From: Sphingomonadaceae bacterium
GTDB taxonomy: Bacteria > Pseudomonadota > Alphaproteobacteria > Sphingomonadales > Sphingomonadaceae
Reading direction: 5' to 3'
Length of the DNA stretch: 7,209 nucleotides
Assembly (NCBI GenBank): GCA_013821585.1
Contig: JACDGO010000101.1
Location: forward strand, 1-7,209
Position numbers and translations under genes: made by a program. Under the pieces are notes generated by a model. The model did not search any database and was not told where the DNA came from. It worked only from the letters and a program-made list of their open reading frames with translations. This document shows, piece after piece, positions 1 through 5,556 of this stretch. Within the stretch, counting starts at the first letter, position 1, and the number at the start of each line of letters is the position of its first letter.

Positions 1-37
1 TGCCGATCGAGCTGTCTTCGGGTTTCTTCGCCATCAT
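1..37 (-). CDS. Start of an unidentified gene overlapping the acyltransferase stop (partial)
   Basis: Reading leftwards, ATG at 37-35 overlaps the TGA of the acyltransferase gene (36-34) in an ATGA arrangement, and a second in-frame ATG follows directly. An AAGGAG Shine-Dalgarno sequence lies five bases before the first ATG, inside the last codons of the upstream gene. The visible peptide is MMAKKPEDSSIG and then the window ends. Overlap plus a good ribosome site suggests a translationally coupled gene, but twelve residues are too few to name a product. If it is real, its job may relate to the neutral-lipid acyltransferase before it; this is inference from position only. Confidence 0.55.
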   Translation of the reverse strand, partial: MMAKKPEDSSIG

Positions 38-1494
38 GCGGTCTCCTTCGTTTTGGCTTTGCGCTTCGGTGCGGGCGGCGCGACGATCGCGTCGCGCAGT
101 TCGGCGAACGAACCCTTCAGCGCCGCCGCGTAATTCTGCGGATCGGGCATCATGTCGCGGTCGCTGGTGAAGCTGATCGCGATTTCGTCGCCGTAGGAAT
201 AGATCGTGTTGATGAGGCCCATGCCGTCGAACACCGGGCCGAGCCCGTACATCTTGAGCATTTTCGCGCCCGCGAAATAGAGCGGGACGCGGCTTCCCGG
301 CACGTTGGTCGCGACGCAGTTGAACACCGGTGCGTGCGCGTTCGCCGCGCCCAGCCGCGTGTAGAGCCGCGCGCCCAAGCCAGCGAGGCCCGAGGGGATG
401 AGCTGGCTGTAGTCGGTCAAGGTGCGAGCCCCGACCGCGTTCGTCAGCCCCTTCGAATTGATCGCATCCTTGTGGATGTGCTCGAGCCGCGCCTTCGGAT
501 CGGCGATGTGCGTGCCGAGGCTGACGACCATCGCCGAGACGAGGTTGCCGAGCGCGGTCTTCTCCCCCTCCCCGCGCACCGATATCGGCGCCATCGCGGT
601 CAGGCTCTCGTTCGGCAATTCGCCCTTGTCAGACAGATATTCGCGCAGGGCCCCGCCGATGATCGTCAGGATCGCGTCGTTGACCGTCGCGCCCGCCACC
701 CCCTCCTTGATCGCGCGAATATCGGCGAGCGGAAACGGCACGCCGTCGAACACGCGGTGCGCGCCGACGGGTCCGTTGAAGCGCGTCCTGGGCGGCGTGC
801 GCGCGCCGGCGATCGACAGCTCGCCCTTGCTCACTTCGCTCGCGAGTCGGGCGAGACCCGGCACGGTGCGCGCGACCGTCTCGAGATATTTCTGCGGCTG
901 GCGAAGCGCGTTGAAATAGCCCTTGATGAGCAGATCGGCGATGCCGGGCTTGCCGTCGGCCTTCCATTCCTCTTGCGGAAAGCGGTTCGACTTGTCGGGC
1001 GAGAGGTCGTGGACCGCGGCCGACATCTCGACCCCCGACATGCCGTCGATCGCCGCGTGGTGGACCTTCGCGACGAGCGCGAAGCAGCCCTTGGGCAGCC
1101 CCTCGATCTTGTCGAGCCCCTCGACGATGATGAATTCCCACAAGGGTTTCGTCAGGTCCATCGGCCGCGAATGAAGGCGGGCGACCTGGATGCACAATTG
1201 CCGCCAGTCGCCGGGCGCGGGCAAAGCGATGTGACGGACGTGATATTCGAGGTCGAAATCGGGATCCTCAATCCAATAGGGATGGTCGAGATCGAACGGC
1301 ACGCGCACCAGCCGCTGGCGGAACGAGCGCGCGCCGCCCAGCCGGCTTTCGATGAACGAAAGAATGTCCTTGAAGCGCACGAAGCCGCCCGGCGCGGTCG
1401 AGGGATCGTAGATACCGACCGAGCCGATGTGCATCGGCGTCGATGGCGTCTCCATATAGACAAAGCTCGCGTCCTGCCCGCTGAGCTGCTGCAT
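34..1494 (-). CDS. Wax ester synthase / diacylglycerol O-acyltransferase (WS/DGAT family)
   Basis: This 486-residue protein is of normal length for the bacterial WS/DGAT family, which transfers acyl groups from acyl-CoA to fatty alcohols or diacylglycerol to make wax esters or triacylglycerol at the cytoplasmic membrane and lipid inclusions. The active-site motif HHxxxDG is present as HHAAIDG at residues 145-151. Other family marks are PLW at 117-119, ND at 272-273 and NVPG at 397-400, with an N-terminal LSGQDASFVYMET-type start. The tail is Lys/Pro-rich. The start at 1494 is chosen because MQQLSGQD is the typical family N terminus and GGAGGAG sits six bases upstream; the frame stays open further 5' but that part is low-complexity and overlaps the toxin gene. 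It lies 52 bp after the PIN toxin gene and its stop overlaps the next gene. The family is certain; which acceptor is used (alcohol or diacylglycerol) cannot be read from sequence. Confidence 0.95.
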   Translation of the reverse strand: MQQLSGQDASFVYMETPSTPMHIGSVGIYDPSTAPGGFVRFKDILSFIESRLGGARSFRQRLVRVPFDLDHPYWIEDPDFDLEYHVRHIALPAPGDWRQLCIQVARLHSRPMDLTKPLWEFIIVEGLDKIEGLPKGCFALVAKVHHAAIDGMSGVEMSAAVHDLSPDKSNRFPQEEWKADGKPGIADLLIKGYFNALRQPQKYLETVARTVPGLARLASEVSKGELSIAGARTPPRTRFNGPVGAHRVFDGVPFPLADIRAIKEGVAGATVNDAILTIIGGALREYLSDKGELPNESLTAMAPISVRGEGEKTALGNLVSAMVVSLGTHIADPKARLEHIHKDAINSKGLTNAVGARTLTDYSQLIPSGLAGLGARLYTRLGAANAHAPVFNCVATNVPGSRVPLYFAGAKMLKMYGLGPVFDGMGLINTIYSYGDEIAISFTSDRDMMPDPQNYAAALKGSFAELRDAIVAPPAPKRKAKTKETA

Positions 1495-1498
1495 TAGC

Positions 1499-1507
1499 CT
1501 CTCCTCC
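1499..1507 (-). promoter_or_regulatory. Strong Shine-Dalgarno site that fixes the acyltransferase start
   Basis: On the minus strand the sequence CGGAGGAGAGGCTA directly precedes the ATG at 1494, giving a near-perfect anti-16S match at ideal spacing. This decides the start against the 75-codon upstream extension of the same frame. The same purine run is complementary to TCTCCTC about 20 bases upstream (1533-1527), so it could be partly masked in the mRNA. Confidence 0.75.
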
Positions 1508-1546
1508 GAGCGCTCGCCGGCGCATCGAGGAGATGCTGAACCGGAA

Positions 1547-1951
1547 TCAGGGCGGGGGCAAGGGCGGGTCCAGGACGCCGCGCACGTCGGTGCGCGGGAA
1601 ATCCTTGCCGACGAACAGCAACGGACAGTCGAGATCGCGCGCGAGGACGTAGGCGAAACAATCGAAGAGGTTGAGTTTGGCGGGGTGAACGCCCTTGCCC
1701 CATCGGCCATATGCGCCACAGACGCGGCGCGCGAAGCCTTCGTCCAGCGGCACGATCTCGGGCCTCAGCCGGGCAATGAGCGCGTCCAGCAGATCCGCCA
1801 CACCCTTGCGATCCGCGACGACGAGGCTTTCGGCGAGCGTTCCGCCCGAGATCGCGAGTTCACGGTGCAATGCGAGAGCGTCGCGGCACGGCGGGCCGGC
1901 AGGCTCGTTCAGTACTACCGCCAGCAATGCCGAACTATCGACGACGATCAA
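1547..1951 (-). CDS. vapC: VapC-like PIN-domain ribonuclease toxin
   Basis: This is a 134-residue single PIN domain, the usual size of VapC toxins, which are Mg-dependent endoribonucleases that block translation when free of antitoxin. It begins MIVVDSSALLAV, with the first acidic residue D5; further metal-ligand candidates are E41 (TLAESLV), D97 (KLNLFDCFAY) and D117 (LLFVGKDF), with D122 close behind. HPAKLNLFDCFAYVLA and the FVGKDFPRTD end are typical of the VapC subgroup. The start codon is TTG, in a TTGA overlap with the stop of the antitoxin upstream, implying translational coupling at a reduced rate. No ATG is available near the conserved N terminus. The short tail DPPLPPP is proline-rich. 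All acidic residues expected for catalysis are present, so it looks active; the RNA target is unknown. Confidence 0.93.
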   Translation of the reverse strand: MIVVDSSALLAVVLNEPAGPPCRDALALHRELAISGGTLAESLVVADRKGVADLLDALIARLRPEIVPLDEGFARRVCGAYGRWGKGVHPAKLNLFDCFAYVLARDLDCPLLFVGKDFPRTDVRGVLDPPLPPP

Positions 1952-2214
1952 TCGGGAAGGCCCAGATCGTCATGCAGCTGATTCTGGATTTCCCGGACCG
2001 TCGGACCGCCTTCGACGCGGCGTCGCGCCGCTTCTTCCATGATCGCGTCGATCGCGGCAAGACGTTGTTCGACGGTCTGCTCCTTGTGACGCCGTATCGG
2101 CCGAATGCCGGCAACCGCGCGGCCGTGCCGCGTCAGCACGATCTCCTCGCCCGCCTCGGCGCGGCGGACAAGATCGGTAAGCCGACCCTTGGCGGCGGAA
2201 ACAGCAACTTGCAT
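1948..2214 (-). CDS. Phd/YefM-family antitoxin partner of the PIN toxin
   Basis: This 88-residue protein has the Phd/YefM pattern at its N terminus: VSAAKGRLTDLVRRAEAGEEIVL around residues 5-27, then TRHGRAVAGIRPI (28-40), the segment forming the DNA-binding and dimer fold in that family. The charged C-terminal part (about 45-88, rich in Glu, Arg and Ala, ending HDDLGLPD) would wrap around and inhibit the toxin. The gene lies directly before the PIN toxin and shares four bases with it, the standard antitoxin-first order. Such antitoxins normally repress their own promoter alone or with toxin. The start at 2214 is taken from the conserved MQVAVSAAKGRL beginning; no clear Shine-Dalgarno sequence precedes it. 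It would often be labelled vapB by partnership, although the fold is Phd/YefM rather than AbrB- or ribbon-helix-helix-type VapB. Confidence 0.9.
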   Translation of the reverse strand: MQVAVSAAKGRLTDLVRRAEAGEEIVLTRHGRAVAGIRPIRRHKEQTVEQRLAAIDAIMEEAARRRVEGGPTVREIQNQLHDDLGLPD

Positions 2215-2220
2215 CGGAAT

Positions 2221-2249
2221 AAAATGGTCTATCGATGGTCCGAAGTCAA
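2221..2249 (-). promoter_or_regulatory. Candidate promoter/operator of the toxin-antitoxin operon
   Basis: On the minus strand TTGACT (2249-2244) resembles a -35 box. Seventeen bases on, CATTTT (2226-2221) could serve as a weak -10 box, placing transcription start almost at the ATG (2214); with no Shine-Dalgarno sequence this would fit a leaderless mRNA. Two direct copies of ATGGTC (2224-2229 and 2235-2240, plus-strand reading) lie 11 bp apart, one helical turn, flanking the palindrome ATCGAT (2231-2236). They overlap the promoter and could be the antitoxin operator. This is pattern reading only. Confidence 0.35.
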
Positions 2250-2311
2250 GCGCACCCGTGATATGAGTCCCGCCATCGGCCGATGGCGATGCGGCCGAGG
2301 CGGGACAGTCA

Positions 2312-2335
2312 CGCATCCCGATCAGTCGGGATGCG
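2312..2335. terminator. Perfect 10-bp hairpin spanning the PepSY stop codon
   Basis: CGCATCCCGA (2312-2321) and TCGGGATGCG (2326-2335) are exact inverted repeats around a four-base loop TCAG. On the minus strand the loop contains the TGA stop of the PepSY gene. There is no T-run after the stem on either strand, so a classical intrinsic terminator is not supported. It may stabilise the transcript 3' end, help termination, or simply be a repeat unit. Confidence 0.45.
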
Positions 2336-2639
2336 CGCCTTCGGCCTTGTTCTCGAGGACGCGGCCGTTCGCGGCGTCGACGCCGACTTCGAACGTCTTG
2401 CCGCGGCTCGCGATGTCGAACGAGTAGCGCAGGCCGCTGCCGCCGCCTTCCTTCTCGAGCTCGGCGTCGGTGATCCGGCCGGGGCGAGCCTTGAGCGCGA
2501 TCATGCGCGCGCTTGTCATCGAGACGTGCGCCCTGCCCGCGAGTTCCTCGCCCTTGTAGCCGTGCGCGTGCGGCGCGGCTGCGAACGCCGTTCCGCCCGC
2601 GAGCGCCAGCGCGGCGATGGTGGAAACACTGTATTTCAT
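2322..2639 (-). CDS. Exported PepSY-domain protein
   Basis: This 105-residue protein has a clear Sec signal peptide: MKYSVS, a hydrophobic Ala/Leu core at about 7-18, and likely cleavage after TAFA (residue 20). The mature part reads as one PepSY domain: a helix around ARMIALKARPGRITDAELEKE (44-64 region), then strands GLRYSFDIASRGKTFEVGVDAANGRVLE (69-96 region). PepSY domains occur as inhibitors in peptidase propeptides and as free periplasmic proteins of unclear role; no enzymatic activity is expected. The start at 2639 is preferred over one 11 codons upstream because it gives a proper signal peptide and has GGAG eight bases before it. That ribosome site overlaps the final codon and stop of the small gene upstream, five bases away, suggesting coupling. 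The stop codon lies in the loop of a strong hairpin. The client protein is unknown. Confidence 0.85.
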   Translation of the reverse strand: MKYSVSTIAALALAGGTAFAAAPHAHGYKGEELAGRAHVSMTSARMIALKARPGRITDAELEKEGGGSGLRYSFDIASRGKTFEVGVDAANGRVLENKAEGAHPD

Positions 2640-2644
2640 GCTGC

Positions 2645-2887
2645 TTACTCCGCAAAAAACCCCTTCGCGCATGCGGATACGCCCGGCTTGCTGTCTACAA
2701 GATGGCCGAGAACGTGAGCGGCCCCGGGGACAGGCAAGCGCGGCCGGCCGGGCGGCGATCGGCCCTTGCGGCGTTCGCCGATGCGTCGCTCGGCGAGGCG
2801 GCGTTCGGGGCCGGCATAATCCGGATCGCGCGCGACGCGCCGTTCGACCTGCCGCTGTTCCGCCTGCCGGGTTTCGTGCGTGTTCAT
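2645..2887 (-). CDS. Small Arg/Glu-rich protein with tandem ERR pentapeptides, function unknown
   Basis: I do not recognise this 80-residue protein. It starts MNTHETRQAEQRQVERR and carries ERR at residues 15-17, 28-30, 33-35 and 38-40. The last three form tandem pentapeptides ERRLA, ERRIG and ERRKG, preceded by RDPDYAGP. The first 45 residues are strongly charged, probably helical and cytosolic; the rest is Pro/Gly-rich and then less biased, so only the first half looks clearly conserved in character. GGAGGG lies about five bases before the ATG, inside a 6-bp hairpin. Codons of the first half show the G/C third-position bias of the neighbours, supporting a real gene. It ends five bases before the PepSY start, and the PepSY ribosome site sits in its last codons. 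A nucleic-acid-binding or other charged-partner role is possible but unsupported. A chance open frame remains an alternative. Confidence 0.55.
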   Translation of the reverse strand: MNTHETRQAEQRQVERRVARDPDYAGPERRLAERRIGERRKGRSPPGRPRLPVPGAAHVLGHLVDSKPGVSACAKGFFAE

Positions 2888-2893
2888 GGGTGC

Positions 2894-2909
2894 CCTCCGA
2901 ACCCGGAGG
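2894..2909 (-). promoter_or_regulatory. Hairpin masking the ribosome site of the ERR-repeat gene
   Basis: CCTCCG (2894-2899) and CGGAGG (2904-2909) are perfect inverted repeats with a four-base loop. In the minus-strand mRNA the 3' arm CGGAGG is itself the Shine-Dalgarno core for the ATG at 2887, so folding would hide it. No T-run follows, so it is a poor candidate terminator for the glutamate-synthase-like gene upstream. Confidence 0.4.
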
Positions 2910-2910
2910 C

Positions 2911-2937
2911 TAGGAATATAGTGTTAACAGCTGGTTA
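2911..2937 (-). promoter_or_regulatory. AT-rich patch with possible -10 box and palindrome upstream of the ERR-repeat gene
   Basis: Between the stop of the glutamate-synthase-like gene (2951) and the small gene (2887) is a short AT-rich island in otherwise GC-rich DNA. On the minus strand it contains TATATT (2920-2915), a five-of-six -10 match, and the plus strand shows TAAC-AGCTG-GTTA (2925-2937), an interrupted palindrome overlapping GTTAAC. No good -35 box is found at standard spacing, though TTGACG occurs at 2954-2949. It may be the promoter/operator of the ERR-repeat and PepSY genes. Confidence 0.3.
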
Positions 2938-2950
2938 TCGCGGGTCGCCG

Positions 2951-4561
2951 TCAAAGCGGCGCGGGGTCGAAGCTGTCGGTCCGGGCGCGCGCCCAGTTGT
3001 CGCGGTAATAGGGGAGCGCGCAGCCGCCGCCGAGCAGTTCGCCGTCCTTCAGGAAATGATGGACCTGATCGAACTGGCGCGTCTCGAACGAGCTCAGCCG
3101 GTGCGAGAGGTGATGCGGGCGCAGCTCGTCAGGGTGCGAAAGACCGGCTGCGGCGAGCATGTCCGCGAGCGCCGCCACGGTGCGGTCGTGGAAGCGGCGG
3201 ACGCGCTCCGCCTTGTCGGGGACGACGAGCGCGCGCTGGCGCGACAGGCTCTGCGTCGCGACGCCGGTCGGGCAGCGGTTGGTGTGGCAGTTCATCGACT
3301 GGATGCAGCCGAGCGCGAACATGTAGCCGCGCGCGGCGTTCGCCCAATCGGCGCCGATCGCGAGCACGACCGCGATGTCGAAGGCGCTGACCAGCCGCCC
3401 CGCGACGCCGACCTTCACCTGGCCTCGCAGCCCCGCCCCGGTCAACACGTTGTTTACGAGCAGCAGCCCCTCGCGCATCGGCATGCCGATATGGTCGGAG
3501 AACTCGACCGGCGCGGCGCCGGTGCCGCCCTCTCCGCCGTCGACGACGACGAAATCGACGACGGTGCCGCTCTCGACCATCGCCTTGACGATTCCCATCA
3601 GCTCCCACGGGTGGCCGATGCACAGCTTGAAGCCGACCGGCTTGCCGCCCGAAAGCGCGCGCAGCTCACGCACGAACGCCATCATTTCGAGCGGGGTCGA
3701 GAACGCCGAATGGCGTGACGGCGAGATGCAGTCGACGCCCGCGGGCACGCCGCGCGTCCTAGCGATCTCCTCCGTCACCTTCTTGCCCGGAAGGATGCCG
3801 CCGTGGCCGGGCTTTGCGCCCTGGCTGAGCTTGATCTCGATCATCTTGACCTGCGGCGTGGTCGCCTGTTCGGTGAAGCGGCCGGGATCGAAGCGCCCGT
3901 CTTCGCCGCGGCATCCGAAATAGCCGCTCGCCACTTCCCAGACGATGTCGCCGCCAAATTCGCGGTGATAGGGGCTGATGCTCCCCTCCCCCGTGTCGTG
4001 ATAGAAGCCGCCCATCGCCGCGCCCTTGTTGAGCGCGCGGATCGCGGCGGCCGAGAGCGAGCCGAAACTCATTGCCGAGATGTTGAACACGCTCGCCGAA
4101 TAGGGCCGGGCGCACTGATCGTTGCCGATGGTTATGCGAAAGCTCGCCGGATCGGGCGGATCGGCGGGGCGCGTCGAATGCTGCATGAACTCATAGTCGC
4201 GCGCGTAAACGTCCATCAGCGTGCCGAACGGATGATCGGACGAGACGCCCTTCGCGCGCCGATAGACGAGCGAGCGCTGCGCGCGCGAAAACGGCGTCGC
4301 CTCGTCCTCGTCCTCGAGCAGATACTGGCGCAGCTCGGGCCGGATCATCTCGACCAGCCAGCGGACATGGCCGATCACCGGATAGTTGCGCAGCACCGAA
4401 TGTTCGCGCTGGATCAGATCCCACACGCCGAGCGCGACGAGGATGATGGGGAGCGCGACGAGCGCGCGGCCCCAGAAGCCGTGCGGCGCCATCGCCACCC
4501 CCAATGCGGCGAGGACGATGCAGAGCGCGAGCGCCGTGTAGCGGGCGAGGCGGAACTTCAT
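2951..4561 (-). CDS. Membrane-anchored FMN-binding glutamate synthase family protein
   Basis: The 536-residue protein has two N-terminal hydrophobic segments (about 8-24 and 33-50), then a (beta/alpha)8 FMN domain of the GltB central type (COG0069). Family marks are SVFNISAMSFGSLS (157-170), GAKPGHGGILPG (248-259), GVDCISPSRHSAF (275-287), the phosphate-binding VVVDGGEGGTGAAP (338-351), and Cys419, Cys425 and Cys430 in C-x5-C-x4-C, matching the [3Fe-4S] ligands of glutamate synthase. The N-terminal glutaminase domain and the C-terminal GXGXG domain of full GltB are both absent, so it cannot release ammonia from glutamine itself. Such stand-alone proteins are common, and their real substrate and electron donor are largely unknown. 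The start at 4561 gives the membrane segment directly and has AAGGAG eleven bases upstream; the longer frame to 4732 crosses the divergent peptidase start. Cofactor motifs look intact. Confidence 0.92.
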   Translation of the reverse strand: MKFRLARYTALALCIVLAALGVAMAPHGFWGRALVALPIILVALGVWDLIQREHSVLRNYPVIGHVRWLVEMIRPELRQYLLEDEDEATPFSRAQRSLVYRRAKGVSSDHPFGTLMDVYARDYEFMQHSTRPADPPDPASFRITIGNDQCARPYSASVFNISAMSFGSLSAAAIRALNKGAAMGGFYHDTGEGSISPYHREFGGDIVWEVASGYFGCRGEDGRFDPGRFTEQATTPQVKMIEIKLSQGAKPGHGGILPGKKVTEEIARTRGVPAGVDCISPSRHSAFSTPLEMMAFVRELRALSGGKPVGFKLCIGHPWELMGIVKAMVESGTVVDFVVVDGGEGGTGAAPVEFSDHIGMPMREGLLLVNNVLTGAGLRGQVKVGVAGRLVSAFDIAVVLAIGADWANAARGYMFALGCIQSMNCHTNRCPTGVATQSLSRQRALVVPDKAERVRRFHDRTVAALADMLAAAGLSHPDELRPHHLSHRLSSFETRQFDQVHHFLKDGELLGGGCALPYYRDNWARARTDSFDPAPL

Positions 4562-4722
4562 CGCGGCAGCGGCTCCTTCGCTTGCGGTGCGGGCGGTTCC
4601 TAGAGCGGCGCGCGGGGGAAAGCGAGCGGCGGGGATTGCGGCTATTTCCCGTGGACCGGCGCTTGCGCGAACCGGCGAGACGGCTAGGGTTCGCCGCATT
4701 TCATCGCGGAAGGGCCGGGACC
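4562..4722. other. Divergent intergenic region between the glutamate-synthase-like gene and the peptidase gene
   Basis: These 161 bp separate two divergent genes and must hold both promoters unless either is read from far upstream. For the rightward gene, a candidate is given separately. For the leftward gene the minus strand shows CTAGGAAC about 40 bases before the ATG, a plausible -10 element, but no good -35 box. A direct repeat ACCGGCG (4655-4661 and 4671-4677) brackets the rightward -35 candidate. No open frame or RNA gene is evident. Confidence 0.5.
4663..4690 (+). promoter_or_regulatory. Candidate promoter of the peptidase gene
   Basis: TTGCGC (4663-4668) and TAGGGT (4685-4690) are separated by 16 bp. 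Read as TTGCGCG ... GCTAGGGT they partly fit the Caulobacter-type housekeeping pattern (TTGACGS, then 10-14 bases, then GCTANAWC). Transcription would start about 26 bases before the ATG at 4723, leaving room for the GGAAGG ribosome site. Prediction by eye only. Confidence 0.35.
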
Positions 4723-5526
4723 ATGCACGCATTCGATCGCCGTCAGCTGCTTTGCGGAACGGCGGGCGTCATCGCCTGGGCCGCGCTGCCCGGCGCGGCG
4801 CGCGCCGCCGCAGGAGCTGCGAGGCCGCCGGTGGCGCGGGTCGCGATCGTCAAGGACGTCTATTTCGGCGAGACGCTGAGCGATCCTTATCGCTGGATGG
4901 AGAACGACAAGGATCCCGAGTGGTTGCCCTTCCTCAAAGGGCAGAACGACTATGCGCGCTCGGTGCTCGACGCGCTGCCGGGGCGCGACGCCTTCCTGAA
5001 GCGGATCGCGCAGCTTTCGGGCGATACGGTTTCGACGGCGAAAGTCCAGCGCGCGAGCGACCGGCTGTTCTATCAGCAGCGCCCGCTCGGCGCGGATAAT
5101 TTCAAGCTGTTCGTGAAGGAGGGCGAAGGACCGCCGCGCGTACTGGTCGATCCGGTCGCGCTCTCGGCGGGAGGCTCTGGGCACGTCTCGCTCGATTGGT
5201 GGGAAGCTTCGCCCGACGGGAATCGCGTCGTCTATGGCCTGTCGAAGGACGGCAGCGAGGATTCGACCGCGCATATCCTGACCGTCGCCACGGGCGCGGA
5301 CCTCCCCGACCGCATCGCCAACACCCAGGCCGCGAACCCGCAATGGCTCGACGACGGCAGCGGCTTTTTCTACAATCAGCTGACCGGCGCGGTCGATACG
5401 CCCGAACGCTTCCTCGACAGCCAGGCGCGCTTCCACCGCGTCGGCGACGATCCGGCGCGCGACCCGGTGCTGATGAAGCGCGGATCGGACCCGCGCGTCA
5501 CCTATGAGAAGATCCAGGCACCCTAA
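4723..5526 (+). CDS. 5' open part of the interrupted peptidase: Tat signal and first half of the propeller
   Basis: This 267-residue piece begins MHAFDRRQLLCG, a twin-arginine pattern, followed by a hydrophobic Ala-rich core and an AxA-like cleavage site near residue 28 (AARA). The mature part opens with DVYFGETLSDPYRWMEND, the strongly conserved start of S9A enzymes, and continues with propeller repeats such as DWWEASPDGNRVVYGLSKDGSED and PQWLDDGSGFFYNQL. Translation would end after YEKIQAP, within the propeller, giving an exported fragment with no catalytic residues that would probably misfold. It is a part of the gene described above, not a separate gene. Confidence 0.6.
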   Translation: MHAFDRRQLLCGTAGVIAWAALPGAARAAAGAARPPVARVAIVKDVYFGETLSDPYRWMENDKDPEWLPFLKGQNDYARSVLDALPGRDAFLKRIAQLSGDTVSTAKVQRASDRLFYQQRPLGADNFKLFVKEGEGPPRVLVDPVALSAGGSGHVSLDWWEASPDGNRVVYGLSKDGSEDSTAHILTVATGADLPDRIANTQAANPQWLDDGSGFFYNQLTGAVDTPERFLDSQARFHRVGDDPARDPVLMKRGSDPRVTYEKIQAP

Positions 5527-5556
5527 ATCCAGACCTATGCGGGTGCGAAGCATGCC

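Noticed and set aside
334..1497. 387-codon plus-strand open frame opposite the acyltransferase
   Set aside because: Arg/Asp/Val-rich antisense shadow of a well-recognised gene.
1495..1719. N-terminal extension of the acyltransferase frame on the minus strand
   Set aside because: It overlaps the PIN toxin gene, is Ser/Arg low-complexity, and a strong ribosome site and the family N terminus both point to 1494.
2215..2655. Long 5' extension of the antitoxin frame
   Set aside because: It runs antiparallel in character to nothing known, overlaps the PepSY gene on the same strand in another frame, and is Arg-rich shadow sequence; the Phd/YefM fold starts at 2214.
2894..2909. Intrinsic terminator of the glutamate-synthase-like gene
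   Set aside because: The hairpin has no following T-run on the minus strand, and its 3' arm is the ribosome site of the next gene.
2513..3718. 401-codon plus-strand open frame across the PepSY, ERR-repeat and glutamate-synthase-like genes
   Set aside because: Arg/Ala-rich shadow translation without recognisable domains, crossing three minus-strand genes that are better supported.
4562..4732. Longer start of the glutamate-synthase-like gene at 4732
   Set aside because: The extension overlaps the divergent peptidase start and would place a charged, unstructured segment before the membrane helices; 4561 has its own ribosome site.
5524..5526. Recoding of the stop codon as selenocysteine or pyrrolysine
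   Set aside because: Those use TGA and TAG, not TAA, and no family reason exists for either residue in the propeller.
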